A stretch of DNA of 64,000 nt from Phyto melanocephala (GCA_941918925.1 OW799234.1:60802968-60866967); one strand, 5' to 3'; shown: positions 11,401 to 21,878, numbered from the stretch's first letter. Made by a program: numbers and translations. Notes: generated by a model not told the origin, from the letters alone.

Positions 11401-11757
11401 GATTATAAACTTGCCAGAAAATTGAATTCGCTTACTGACCATAAAATATTGGAGATTAACAAAGACGATAAGCTAGAAGTCATCAGGGAGCAGATAAAGC
11501 AAAACATGAAAAAGGCCTACGAAAAAAGTGCAGAAAGTTATAACAAGAGAGCGCGAAACGTCAAGTTCACACCTGGACAAGAAGTATATCGCAGAAATAC
11601 AGTATTAAGCGATTTTTCGAAAAACAAGAATGCAAAATTCTGTCGAAAATATTTAAAGTGCAGAGTGGTTCGGCCTGTGGGTAACAACATGTATGACTTG
11701 GAAAATTTGCAGGGAAAATTCTTAGGTACATATCACATTAAGGATATAAAAATATGA
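8368..11757 (+). CDS. pol: Pol polyprotein, copy 1: PR-RT-RNase H-integrase
   Basis: The enzyme polyprotein of the retrotransposon, open for 1129 residues in the -1 frame relative to gag. There is no ATG at its start (TTG at 8368), so it is probably made by frameshifting; the frameshift would enter at about 8392. Order: aspartic protease (LLDTGAS, Asp ~137), reverse transcriptase (YLDD ~442-445), RNase H (CDAS Asp ~591, EKE Glu ~631, TDH Asp ~658), then integrase with HHCC finger (H...H then CQIC) and catalytic YIDF Asp ~858, HSDNG Asp ~918, Glu ~953, with 34 residues between the last two. The tail has no chromodomain. All catalytic residues are present, so it looks potentially active. Confidence 0.94.
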   Translation: MCQLSEPKFSQERRECGRPSFNIEPAIKPEIDSKIRKLAHETIKFNKLVPQQKHLYPLNERKENYEKVRNRIFNSEICIKRPTISRRIRKLREKFAERKRNRKLVIEAIRKASYESTDPRPYAEFKIGDIKIKGLLDTGASVSILGKGCRELVERLDIPVTPIFSLITTASGQEQRLLGKISLNIEYNNRNRKIEFYLCPDLEQQSYLGVDFWRIFELAPNIVGVEEINMEKILDNFRSENHKVDPHVLSESQQNELNEVIKMFPAFENQGLGCTLLEKHSIKLVEGAEPVKDRHYPISPAVQEIVYREIDKMLELKVIEESESPWSHRTTVVRKPGKNRFCLDARKLNKLTVKDAYPLQNIDGILSRIDETHFISSVDLKFAFWQIELEEESKPYTAFTVAGRPLYQFRVMPFGLCNAAQRLCRLMDKVIPQRLKENVFVYLDDLLVISSTFQKHLHLLKEVAQCLKTANLTIGLEKSQFCFKTLKYLGFLIGGGTLRTDPEKVRTMKEISIPKSAKEVRSFLGTAGWYRRFIRDFSTISAPLTDTLKKSKKFVMTPEAIEAFNDLKKALTSAPVLRHANFSKRFYIQCDASDYGIGAVLYQLNGDKEEHPIAFYSQKLNSCQRNYSVTEKECFAAVMAVKKFRPYVEMMPFTIVTDHASLKWLMSLKDLSGRLARWSLQLQSFDFEIMHRKGSENVVADMLSRLPNESLSEICMEDIFDFETTEFESEEYLDLINIIQKNGEQLPDLKVDNGMVFKRMSFEDEGQGCEWKLWIPSAITQAIIEKAHNSLTTAHGGVAKTVERLKRFFYWPKMYFQVKMFVKNCQICKEIKPSNQNLRPEIGKQVITERPFQKLYIDFMGKYPRSKNGNCYIFIVVDHFSKFVFLKAMREASTKNVIEFLVQEIFHKFGVPEIVHSDNGSQFIAKSFENLMTTYKIQHIKTAVYSPQSNASERVNQSVLSAIRAYVKEDHRDWDMYLSEIECALRTSVHAATGFTPFFALFGYHMYSSGADYKLARKLNSLTDHKILEINKDDKLEVIREQIKQNMKKAYEKSAESYNKRARNVKFTPGQEVYRRNTVLSDFSKNKNAKFCRKYLKCRVVRPVGNNMYDLENLQGKFLGTYHIKDIKI
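8389..8395 (+). other. Putative -1 ribosomal slippery site, copy 1
   Basis: In gag phase the bases read A AAT TTT, the X XXY YYZ pattern, inside the gag-pol overlap. Slipping back one base here enters the pol frame with no intervening stop. I did not find an obvious downstream pseudoknot by eye. Confidence 0.7.
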
Positions 11758-12469
11758 TAGGTAGGGAAATATTTTTTTTTTAGGACGACGAGAAAATTGA
11801 AAGTTCCGGGAGACGTGCAATTTAGAATTTAGGAAACCGCAATATTAGTTAATAGAGTCTGTGATAATTGCTGTGATAATGATTTTTTAATTTGTGATGT
11901 CTCTTACGTGTTTTAGTTTTAAAATTTCCAGAATTGTGCAATATAGGTTTAGTAACTATGTTGTATTGTTGTCAATGTTCACCTGTGATCGATTTGACAT
12001 CTGAAAGAAAAAGAAGAAATCACAAAGTAAAAGTTTTTATTACAGAATAATTATCAATATACTTCCCGTGAGGCGAGTGGATTTTTCTGATAATGATCAT
12101 GAAATATCTAGTCCTTTTATTCATAAAAGGATACTAGATATAGTGACAGGATATGTATTAGATCATTCAGTGAATGGAAATAATGGAGGCGTAACCCGAT
12201 TGTTTTTTTTTGTAGATTTGTTTTTTTTTGCCTCTTAAGGGCGTTCGTTTTGATAATTTCAGCACCTAGTGTGCACTACTGGATAAAAACCAGTAACATG
12301 AATAATTAATTTTGACGGTGTGCCTCTACAGTTTCTTTTTATCTGAAAGAAATACGTCAGAGTAATTGTTAGTCCTGTAAATATCATATTGTTGTTAGAT
12401 GAGTCTACTCGAAGATATTAGCGAAGTTTCCTTAGCATATAATGTTCCCGTGTAATTTTAATTTTGTTT
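11758..12469 (+). other. Retrotransposon 3' untranslated region, copy 1
   Basis: No env or other reading frame. It holds a strong hairpin at 12104-12141 (ATATCTAGTCCTTTTAT, loop, ATAAAAGGATACTAGATAT), a second small stem around 12280-12297 (ACTGGATAAAAACCAGT), and a purine-rich stretch at 12002-12030 that could be an internal polypurine tract. Confidence 0.6.
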
Positions 12470-12539
12470 GCCCGGCTAACCGAGTTGGTAACGCATGAGA
12501 CTCTTTTCTCTTGGTCGTGAGAGTTCCCCACGTTGGGCT
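12470..12539 (+). pseudogene. tRNA-Lys(CTT)-like sequence inside the retrotransposon, copy 1
   Basis: 70 nt matching fly tRNA-Lys-CUU: acceptor stem GCCCGGC/GTTGGGC, A-box-like TAACCGAGTTGG, anticodon region GAGACTCTT with CTT in place, and T-arm stem CGTG/CACG. It is degenerate: the T-loop/B-box is AGAGTT rather than GGTTCGAG, and the anticodon loop is one base short. It lies sense to the element, 62 nt before LTR 2. It is probably not a functional tRNA. It matches the tRNA type expected to prime this element. Confidence 0.75.
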
Positions 12540-12601
12540 TCTAAATGGATGAACAACCCGCTCACCGTTCCCTCTGGATAAAACCAGCGAGACCGGAGTT
12601 T

Positions 12602-15286
12602 TGTTGCGGGTCACTTTACGATGCCGTGAAATGTTTGGATTTTTAATGACTCAGAACTGTAGGGTTCATGACGTCATAGATTTTGGTGGTTGTTTTTTGG
12701 TGTTCTTTTCTTTTATTAATAAAAATTTCCAGCATTTTTTTTTTTTATTTAAAATCTTCGTTTTTTTTGTTTATTTAGGTTTTTGTTTGCTGTTTTATTT
12801 TTGGTTTTTAATTATGTTGTGTTTCGACAGCTTAGTTTTTTTTTGTGGTTATTGGTCTTTTTGATTTTTGTATGTGTTGATACGGCTGAAAAGGGATAAG
12901 GGAAAATTATTAATTTTATTGTTGGAAATTGGTTAGGAACGATATTTTACATCATACTTACGCTGATTTATCTTCTGGGTCGGTTGTAATTTTTTTAGCT
13001 GGTCTGAAAAGATAATTAAATGCAAAAATATGAGAACAAATGGATAAAATACTTACATGTGTCCAATGGCTGCTGCTTTGTGTATGATGAAGTATACTAG
13101 TGTTGTAAAGAGATATATATATAAACAGGGTTGTTAACACGAACATCGAAAAATTTAGCAGTGTTGTATTTTCATTCAATAAATGAGGATATGAATATTA
13201 TAGTAAATATACTATAAAGAAATAATAACAAAAAAATTATGGGGAAACAATAATTGCTAAATTTCATGATTACCTGTTATTGGCATTATTTAAGAGTTTC
13301 AAATTTTAGGAAAATAACGAGAAATGGCACACATTTTTTTTAATTTATAGATATGTATTTTAAGTGAATTTATGAAATGATAAGAAAGAATAGAAAGTTA
13401 TAAATGGAAAACGTTATACCGGTTAATGTTTATAATTTTTTTTTAATAATAAATAATGTTATTCGGGTCAAAGTATATAGGTTTTTTTTTATATGTAGCT
13501 TTTAGTAGTTGTAAACTGTAATTTTTAAATAATGAGGAAAAAAATAGAACCGCAACATTTTCCTATACAGAAGTTTATATAAGCTGGTGGCGATAGGTTT
13601 CATGTTATTTTATTTGTGTTACATCGATCGTTTGAATAAGTTAAAGTCAGAAAATTAAACATAAAATTTTTAATTCAATACAATTTTTTTTTATGTGGAG
13701 AAGAATATTGAAATATTAGCAGAACGGTTGATATAAAAATTCTGGTGACTATAGAATTTAAATAACTTAAGTTGAAAAGAAAACGTAAGTGAGAACTTTG
13801 TGAAGTAGTGCTTTAGTACTGGTTTTATGTTGAAAGCCTGTAAGAATAAAGGGTGAATATTTATGTATGTTTTTTTTGTGATAGCTGGCATTTCCTTTTG
13901 GAGGATATTTGGAGGCATATAACCGGATGCTTATGATTCCCTACACACATAGGAATTGCCAGGTAAACTGTTATTTGTAGTCGTTTAAACAAAGTGTATC
14001 TAGTCCCGATAAAACACAAGGAAAAGGAATAATTTTTACGTTTTCGTTTGAAAAGACTAGAATGGAAAAAGAAAATCATTAGGTCGATCATGGAAGAGTT
14101 TAAAATTTAATTTTAAGTTTAAATATTAATTTTAAGAACATATTTTTTTTTTAAATTAAAGTGTGCAAGCGTGAAAAATTGTAAGAATACTGTGAGTGTG
14201 TAGTTAGTGAATGTGTTTTATTTAGTGTGTTTCAGTACAGTAATCCCTCAGAAATCCGGAAATAGTGATTAGTAGAACAAATTTAAAATAGGTACATACA
14301 TATCTATATATATATATATATATCGGGATTTCAAAAAAGAATAAGAAATAAAAATTTAAATAAAGTCGTACTTTTCTTACTTAGAGCCTAGGCAAATATT
14401 TGTCGGTTAAAGCGCTTGTAAAGTGTCAGGAAATAACCTTAACTTATAGCTTCAGGGAGCTCCTTTAAGTGAAGTGAAAATAAGATTCGTGGTAAATTAC
14501 AATTTTGTTATATAAATAAATAGCTTAAGCCCTAGTAGGAGAAGGAAAATAAAGGCGTATATGAAAATAAAAAATAAAAAAAAGAAAAAACTAAAGGAGA
14601 AATACGTAATTTTGTTAAACGATATATATATATAGTTTTTTTTTGTGTTGTAACGGATGCAACAGGAAGAGGAAACGAAAAGGAAATATTGCTTTTTTTT
14701 ATTTTAGTATATATTGTTTATTATTTTATTAATTTTTTTTTTATATTTTTTGTCAGTATTGTATGTTATTGTTAATTAATTATATTTTTGGTTAAAGATT
14801 TTTTTTATTATATTATATAATTTATTGTGTAAGATTGTTAAGGTTATTGTAATTTTTATTGTTAATATTTACAAAAAAAAAGAAAAAATCCGTATTTAGT
14901 TTATATATAGTTAATTTATATTTTTGTTTATATAAATAAATAATGATGTAATCTTAATGTTATAATGAATGTAATTATGTTGGCTTAATTTTATAAAGGT
15001 TTGGAAATGATGGGAAGGTAAGTGAAGGAGGAAGTTAGAAGGAATGTGGGTCGCTGGAAAAATATTCTTGGATTACATCGCGACTAGGTTGGGAGGGCAT
15101 TAAGGGACTAACACCTGTCTCTGAAGGTTGCTAAGGTGGTACAGTTTGAGTAGTTTCAGTTTTAGTTTTTTTTGTGTTGTTTTCATTAAATTTTATGAGC
15201 GGATTCGCTGCCGGCGAAAAGGGTTGGAACCATCCTGAGAGAACGAATTAGCCGAAAACTTCGCTGGGCAATACCGGTCCGTAACA
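12602..15286 (+). repeat. LTR 2 (middle, shared LTR), 2685 bp
   Basis: Serves as 3' LTR for copy 1 and 5' LTR for copy 2. Same ends as LTR 1, TATA box at 13576-13583, and agrees with LTR 3 at the two sites where LTR 1 differs. It is directly preceded by CCGGAGTTT; I see no clean polypurine tract there. Confidence 0.93.
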
Positions 15287-15290
15287 TAAA

Positions 15291-15300
15291 TGGCGCCCAA
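15291..15300 (+). other. Primer-binding site, copy 2
   Basis: TGGCGCCCAA four bases after LTR 2, same as in copy 1. Its presence means the downstream unit kept its own replication start signals. Confidence 0.7.
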
Positions 15301-16366
15301 TTTTAAATGTGACATAACTTGGAAAACTTTGACAAAGTATCTCAAGTTAGGTGATAGAATATGTGTGATGTCATCAAAGCATGTAACAATAGCCCAAGTA
15401 GTTTGACAATAGCCCAAGGAAACCCGTGAAATATGGTGAGGGAAAGTTTGTATAGCCACTCTGAGTATGGATAGGAGGTGTTGTATATGAACGTTAATTC
15501 ACTAATAGATGAACGGCTAGTACAAGAGTATAATTACGAGATAGGTTCACAATATCGATCATCGTGTTGTAACCCGTTTCCGGATATGTAGGACTATTAA
15601 ATTTAGAGATCAATAATGGAGGACATTATTACTGTAATGAAGTTGATATTATACGATAACCTCTCGTGGCAAAAGTCTACGAGGTTAGATGTATCGTAAA
15701 ATATCAATAGCCAATCGTAATCTCACCTTAGGGAATATTTAGGTTGAAGTACGAGGGGTCATGCAGGGAAAGTATTCCATGAAATTAGAAACATTTTTTT
15801 TTACCACATTTAGTATACCTTAAACAGTAACTACATTGACTTCCACATCCGCCATCATTTCCTTAACCTATAAGAAACAAATAAGTTAAAAAAAAAAAAA
15901 AAAAAAAAGAATTGAATTGAATTGAAAAAGTGTTCAGATAATTATTTTTGGTTGTTTGTTTGAGATTTTGTTTTTCATTTAATTCATTATTTGTTTATAC
16001 AAACGTTTATTATTTATATTAGTATTATTTATATATTATTATTTTTAATAGTTTTTTTTGCTAGTAATTAATTATTTATTTTCTCACTATCTTGATTATT
16101 TAATTAGTTTTTTATATATATTTATCTTTTTCGATTTTTGTATTAATCAGGTATAGATAAATTAATTTTTTTTATATAATCAAGTAGTGAATTTTATTGG
16201 TGTGGGTTTGAAAATACTGAATTTATTATTAAGGTGCATGTTATCATTGTAATTTTCCTTTTCTATATTATATTTATTTATAATTAATTTATTTATAATT
16301 AAGTTTTTGTCTCAAGTTTTTTTTTGGTATTGAATGGAACTTTACAAATAGTTCTATAAACGTAGT
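15301..16366 (+). other. Retrotransposon leader, copy 2
   Basis: Repeat of the copy 1 leader with a one-base longer T run (near 16317-16325). No coding potential. Confidence 0.6.
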
Positions 16367-17800
16367 ATGAGTTATAGCCCGCCTAGTACAAGATTACGAA
16401 AAAGAAATAGGCAGAATTTACACGATTTAAACCGGTCTACGCCGCATGTTGCATATAAAATATACAGGCAGAATACTCCTAAACTAGGAAATAAACCTAA
16501 GTTTGATTTAGAAATGGCAGAGGGAAATACAGATACTGTCAGGGACTTGTCCGAAACAATAATATCAGCCAATCCTAAAGTTCCACCTGTTCACCCTAGT
16601 CAGTATACTTTACCACCACCGATATTAGGCCAAGGTACAAGTAGACAGGCAGTCAGTTCAAATAGTTTCGAAAATGTAGAAAGAACCGTGCAGAAAATTG
16701 TAGAACAGGGAATTAATTCTCATATGTTTGACATGAGAAAGGCTATGGCAGATTTAACATCAACGGTCAATAGGCTCAGTATTGTAGTTCAACAAACTCA
16801 GATAGAAAACAAGAAAATATTAGAATCTAACTTACCAAATGTGTCCAGACATCCATCAGAAGGCCATCAACAGAATGAAGGTCGTTCTCAGTCATCTAGA
16901 AACTCTTCAGTAAGTGGTGAGGAACCAGTAAGAAATTTAAGCAGACCTCATATTGATAAGTGGGGACTAGAGTTCAATGGTGATACCAACAAACTTGCAG
17001 TAGAAGATTTTGTATTTCGCCTAGAACGTCTCCAACATCAGTACAATGTTCCATGGAAAGAAGTGTTAGATAACTTTCATCTGTTGGTTAAAGGTGCGGC
17101 CGAGAAATGGTATTGGTTATTCATCAAAACCAATTATCTTACTGAGTGGCCTACTTTGAAAAACGCATTACTAAAACAATACCAATCCACTCGTTCCAGT
17201 TTCGAATTGATGAGAGATATGGTAGAACATAAACAACTTCCAGGAGAATCAATTGATGATTTTTTCTTTACGATGTCACAACTCCGTTCTAGGTTGAACA
17301 TATCCATGCCTGAAACAGAAATGATTAAAATGATTAAGAAGAATTTAAAAGATAGTATTGGCAAAATCGTGTACCCTATGAATGTATCATCTGTGGAGGA
17401 ATTACGTATTAGTTGCCTAGATGCTGAAAAGACATTTCTCAGAAAAGATATCAGAGCCATTCAGAATCCAATAAATCGCTTTCCAAGACATATTAATGAA
17501 TTAAGTGATCAGAATTCTGAGCAATGTCAGGCACCAGAAATGGAGTACGATGAAATAGCTGCTTTGAAATCAAAAAGTTCTGGTACCTCTACGATAGTAG
17601 TATGCTGGAATTGTCGTCAAAGTGGTCACGTTTTTATGGACTGTCCATCAAATGAGAGAGCTATATTTTGCTACCGATGCGGAAAACCTGATGTGATAGC
17701 TCCCAATTGTGCCAACTGTCGGAACCGAAATTTTCCCAGGAACGAAGGGAATGCGGGAGACCATCGTTCAACATCGAACCCGCAATTAAACCTGAAATAG
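16367..17800 (+). CDS. gag: Gag, copy 2 (477 aa)
   Basis: Second full gag of the array, offset 9339 bp from the first. Reads as the same 477-residue protein with capsid domain, one perfect CCHC knuckle and the same second knuckle with Val in the His position. Since both copies carry the substitution it predates the duplication. Overlaps the pol frame at its 3' end, with the slippery heptamer at 17728-17734. Driven by the shared middle LTR if expressed separately. Confidence 0.93.
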   Translation: MSYSPPSTRLRKRNRQNLHDLNRSTPHVAYKIYRQNTPKLGNKPKFDLEMAEGNTDTVRDLSETIISANPKVPPVHPSQYTLPPPILGQGTSRQAVSSNSFENVERTVQKIVEQGINSHMFDMRKAMADLTSTVNRLSIVVQQTQIENKKILESNLPNVSRHPSEGHQQNEGRSQSSRNSSVSGEEPVRNLSRPHIDKWGLEFNGDTNKLAVEDFVFRLERLQHQYNVPWKEVLDNFHLLVKGAAEKWYWLFIKTNYLTEWPTLKNALLKQYQSTRSSFELMRDMVEHKQLPGESIDDFFFTMSQLRSRLNISMPETEMIKMIKKNLKDSIGKIVYPMNVSSVEELRISCLDAEKTFLRKDIRAIQNPINRFPRHINELSDQNSEQCQAPEMEYDEIAALKSKSSGTSTIVVCWNCRQSGHVFMDCPSNERAIFCYRCGKPDVIAPNCANCRNRNFPRNEGNAGDHRSTSNPQLNLK

Positions 17801-20800
17801 ATAGTAAAATAAGAAAATTAGCACACGAGACAATAAAATTTAATAAATTGGTACCCCAGCAAAAACACTTATACCCATTGAATGAGAGGAAAGAAAATTA
17901 TGAGAAAGTGAGAAATAGAATATTTAATTCTGAAATATGTATCAAACGGCCGACGATATCGCGGAGAATAAGAAAACTAAGAGAAAAGTTTGCAGAAAGA
18001 AAAAGAAATAGAAAATTAGTCATCGAAGCAATAAGGAAAGCAAGTTATGAGTCAACAGACCCCAGACCCTACGCTGAGTTTAAAATCGGTGATATTAAAA
18101 TTAAAGGCCTACTTGATACAGGTGCCTCAGTCAGCATATTAGGGAAAGGATGTAGGGAACTTGTCGAAAGATTAGATATACCAGTAACCCCTATATTTTC
18201 ATTAATCACTACTGCTAGCGGTCAGGAACAAAGATTATTAGGAAAAATAAGTTTGAATATAGAGTATAACAATAGAAATAGGAAAATAGAGTTTTACTTA
18301 TGCCCGGATTTGGAACAACAGTCATATTTAGGAGTAGATTTTTGGAGGATATTTGAGCTTGCTCCTAATATAGTAGGTGTAGAAGAAATTAATATGGAGA
18401 AAATCTTAGATAACTTTAGGTCCGAGAACCACAAAGTTGATCCTCATGTGTTAAGTGAATCACAACAAAATGAATTGAACGAGGTAATCAAGATGTTTCC
18501 AGCATTTGAGAATCAGGGATTAGGATGTACTTTACTGGAGAAACATAGCATTAAATTAGTAGAAGGTGCGGAACCTGTTAAGGATAGACATTATCCAATT
18601 TCTCCAGCAGTACAGGAAATTGTTTACAGGGAAATAGATAAAATGTTAGAGCTAAAGGTGATAGAAGAATCTGAAAGCCCATGGAGTCACAGAACAACAG
18701 TGGTAAGGAAACCTGGCAAAAATAGGTTTTGCTTAGATGCGAGGAAGTTGAATAAATTGACGGTTAAAGACGCGTATCCATTACAAAATATAGATGGTAT
18801 TCTTAGTAGAATTGATGAGACACACTTCATAAGTAGTGTTGATCTCAAATTCGCGTTTTGGCAGATAGAGTTGGAGGAAGAAAGCAAGCCATACACAGCG
18901 TTTACTGTAGCAGGTCGACCACTCTATCAATTCCGCGTTATGCCTTTTGGTCTCTGCAACGCTGCCCAACGATTGTGTCGATTAATGGACAAGGTTATCC
19001 CACAAAGACTAAAAGAAAATGTTTTTGTGTACTTGGATGATTTGTTGGTTATCTCGAGTACCTTTCAAAAACATTTACATTTGCTGAAGGAAGTAGCCCA
19101 ATGTCTTAAAACAGCCAATCTAACTATAGGCCTGGAAAAGTCGCAGTTCTGTTTTAAAACATTGAAATATCTTGGTTTCCTAATAGGGGGTGGTACGTTG
19201 AGAACAGACCCTGAAAAGGTGAGAACCATGAAGGAAATCAGTATTCCAAAATCGGCAAAGGAAGTTCGAAGTTTTCTAGGTACAGCTGGCTGGTACCGGC
19301 GATTCATAAGAGATTTTTCTACGATATCAGCACCTTTAACGGATACACTTAAAAAAAGTAAGAAATTTGTTATGACACCAGAAGCAATAGAAGCATTTAA
19401 TGATTTGAAAAAAGCCTTAACTTCAGCGCCTGTTTTGAGACATGCAAATTTCTCTAAACGCTTTTATATTCAGTGTGATGCTAGTGATTATGGTATTGGG
19501 GCGGTTTTATATCAACTAAATGGCGATAAAGAAGAACACCCTATAGCATTCTATTCTCAAAAGTTAAACAGCTGTCAGCGAAACTACAGTGTGACTGAGA
19601 AAGAATGTTTTGCAGCCGTCATGGCAGTTAAAAAGTTCCGGCCGTACGTTGAAATGATGCCGTTCACAATAGTGACTGACCATGCCAGTCTAAAATGGCT
19701 GATGTCTTTAAAAGATCTTTCAGGCAGATTAGCCCGTTGGTCACTTCAACTACAATCTTTTGATTTTGAAATAATGCACCGGAAAGGGTCAGAAAACGTA
19801 GTAGCTGATATGTTGTCCAGATTGCCGAATGAGAGCTTGAGTGAAATATGTATGGAAGATATCTTCGACTTCGAAACAACCGAGTTTGAAAGCGAAGAAT
19901 ATTTAGATCTTATAAATATTATTCAGAAAAATGGTGAACAACTACCAGATCTAAAAGTGGACAATGGTATGGTTTTTAAACGGATGTCGTTCGAAGATGA
20001 AGGACAAGGTTGTGAATGGAAGCTATGGATACCATCTGCTATTACGCAAGCGATAATCGAAAAGGCACATAATTCACTTACAACAGCTCATGGAGGAGTG
20101 GCCAAAACGGTCGAAAGATTAAAAAGATTCTTTTACTGGCCAAAAATGTATTTCCAAGTTAAAATGTTTGTGAAAAATTGTCAAATATGTAAAGAAATAA
20201 AACCCTCTAATCAAAACCTAAGACCAGAAATTGGAAAACAAGTTATCACAGAAAGACCGTTCCAAAAGTTGTATATAGATTTTATGGGAAAATATCCTAG
20301 ATCTAAAAATGGTAACTGCTACATTTTTATAGTTGTAGATCACTTTTCAAAATTTGTATTTCTAAAAGCTATGAGGGAAGCCTCAACTAAAAATGTCATT
20401 GAATTTCTAGTGCAGGAAATCTTTCACAAGTTTGGCGTACCTGAAATTGTGCACAGCGATAATGGATCGCAATTCATAGCGAAAAGTTTTGAAAATTTAA
20501 TGACAACTTATAAAATTCAACACATTAAAACAGCGGTATACTCCCCTCAGAGCAACGCCAGCGAAAGGGTAAACCAGTCTGTCCTATCGGCAATTAGAGC
20601 GTACGTAAAGGAAGATCACCGAGATTGGGACATGTACCTATCCGAAATAGAATGTGCCCTAAGGACCTCCGTACACGCTGCAACTGGTTTTACGCCCTTT
20701 TTCGCACTGTTCGGATACCATATGTATTCTAGTGGAGCGGATTATAAACTTGCCAGAAAATTGAATTCGCTTACTGACCATAAAATATTGGAGATTAACA

Positions 20801-21096
20801 AAGACGATAAGCTAGAAGTCATCAGGGAGCAGATAAAGCAAAACATGAAAAAGGCCTACGAAAAAAGTGCAGAAAGTTATAACAAGAGAGCGCGAAACGT
20901 CAAGTTCACACCTGGACAAGAAGTATATCGCAGAAATACAGTATTAAGCGATTTTTCGAAAAACAAGAATGCAAAATTCTGTCGAAAATATTTAAAGTGC
21001 AGAGTGGTTCGGCCTGTGGGTAACAACATGTATGACTTGGAAAATTTGCAGGGAAAATTCTTAGGTACATATCACATTAAGGATATAAAAATATGA
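17707..21096 (+). CDS. pol: Pol polyprotein, copy 2: PR-RT-RNase H-integrase
   Basis: Second full pol, 1129 residues and apparently identical to copy 1: DTGAS protease, YLDD reverse transcriptase, RNase H, integrase with HHCC finger and catalytic acids all present and no stop or frameshift. Like copy 1 it lacks an ATG and should depend on -1 frameshifting. Two intact enzyme sets in one array argue for a very recent duplication. Confidence 0.94.
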   Translation: MCQLSEPKFSQERRECGRPSFNIEPAIKPEIDSKIRKLAHETIKFNKLVPQQKHLYPLNERKENYEKVRNRIFNSEICIKRPTISRRIRKLREKFAERKRNRKLVIEAIRKASYESTDPRPYAEFKIGDIKIKGLLDTGASVSILGKGCRELVERLDIPVTPIFSLITTASGQEQRLLGKISLNIEYNNRNRKIEFYLCPDLEQQSYLGVDFWRIFELAPNIVGVEEINMEKILDNFRSENHKVDPHVLSESQQNELNEVIKMFPAFENQGLGCTLLEKHSIKLVEGAEPVKDRHYPISPAVQEIVYREIDKMLELKVIEESESPWSHRTTVVRKPGKNRFCLDARKLNKLTVKDAYPLQNIDGILSRIDETHFISSVDLKFAFWQIELEEESKPYTAFTVAGRPLYQFRVMPFGLCNAAQRLCRLMDKVIPQRLKENVFVYLDDLLVISSTFQKHLHLLKEVAQCLKTANLTIGLEKSQFCFKTLKYLGFLIGGGTLRTDPEKVRTMKEISIPKSAKEVRSFLGTAGWYRRFIRDFSTISAPLTDTLKKSKKFVMTPEAIEAFNDLKKALTSAPVLRHANFSKRFYIQCDASDYGIGAVLYQLNGDKEEHPIAFYSQKLNSCQRNYSVTEKECFAAVMAVKKFRPYVEMMPFTIVTDHASLKWLMSLKDLSGRLARWSLQLQSFDFEIMHRKGSENVVADMLSRLPNESLSEICMEDIFDFETTEFESEEYLDLINIIQKNGEQLPDLKVDNGMVFKRMSFEDEGQGCEWKLWIPSAITQAIIEKAHNSLTTAHGGVAKTVERLKRFFYWPKMYFQVKMFVKNCQICKEIKPSNQNLRPEIGKQVITERPFQKLYIDFMGKYPRSKNGNCYIFIVVDHFSKFVFLKAMREASTKNVIEFLVQEIFHKFGVPEIVHSDNGSQFIAKSFENLMTTYKIQHIKTAVYSPQSNASERVNQSVLSAIRAYVKEDHRDWDMYLSEIECALRTSVHAATGFTPFFALFGYHMYSSGADYKLARKLNSLTDHKILEINKDDKLEVIREQIKQNMKKAYEKSAESYNKRARNVKFTPGQEVYRRNTVLSDFSKNKNAKFCRKYLKCRVVRPVGNNMYDLENLQGKFLGTYHIKDIKI
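17728..17734 (+). other. Putative -1 ribosomal slippery site, copy 2
   Basis: A AAT TTT in gag phase, as in copy 1. Confidence 0.7.
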
Positions 21097-21808
21097 TAGG
21101 TAGGGAAATATTTTTTTTTTAGGACGACGAGAAAATTGAAAGTTCCGGGAGACGTGCAATTTAGAATTTAGGAAACCGCAATATTAGTTAATAGAGTCTG
21201 TGATAATTGCTGTGATAATGATTTTTTAATTTGTGATGTCTCTTACGTGTTTTAGTTTTAAAATTTCCAGAATTGTGCAATATAGGTTTAGTAACTATGT
21301 TGTATTGTTGTCAATGTTCACCTGTGATCGATTTGACATCTGAAAGAAAAAGAAGAAATCACAAAGTAAAAGTTTTTATTACAGAATAATTATCAATATA
21401 CTTCCCGTGAGGCGAGTGGATTTTTCTGATAATGATCATGAAATATCTAGTCCTTTTATTCATAAAAGGATACTAGATATAGTGACAGGATATGTATTAG
21501 ATCATTCAGTGAATGGAAATAATGGAGGCGTAACCCGATTGTTTTTTTTTGTAGATTTGTTTTTTTTTGCCTCTTAAGGGCGTTCGTTTTGATAATTTCA
21601 GCACCTAGTGTGCACTACTGGATAAAAACCAGTAACATGAATAATTAATTTTGACGGTGTGCCTCTACAGTTTCTTTTTATCTGAAAGAAATACGTCAGA
21701 GTAATTGTTAGTCCTGTAAATATCATATTGTTGTTAGATGAGTCTACTCGAAGATATTAGCGAAGTTTCCTTAGCATATAATGTTCCCGTGTAATTTTAA
21801 TTTTGTTT
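21097..21808 (+). other. Retrotransposon 3' untranslated region, copy 2
   Basis: Same as 11758-12469, with the hairpin near 21443-21480. No env gene. Confidence 0.6.
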
Positions 21809-21878
21809 GCCCGGCTAACCGAGTTGGTAACGCATGAGACTCTTTTCTCTTGGTCGTGAGAGTTCCCCACGTTGGGCT
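21809..21878 (+). pseudogene. tRNA-Lys(CTT)-like sequence, copy 2
   Basis: Same 70-nt degenerate tRNA-Lys as in copy 1, with the same T-loop and anticodon-loop changes, 62 nt before LTR 3. It is therefore a fixed part of this element, acquired before the tandem formed. Confidence 0.75.

Noticed and set aside
12470..12539. Functional tRNA-Lys gene
   Set aside because: B-box/T-loop replaced and anticodon loop shortened; identical in both retrotransposon copies, so treated as a pseudo-tRNA.
11758..12601. Possible env gene between pol and the 3' LTR
   Set aside because: No long frame, signal peptide or membrane segment; only untranslated sequence and the tRNA-like piece.
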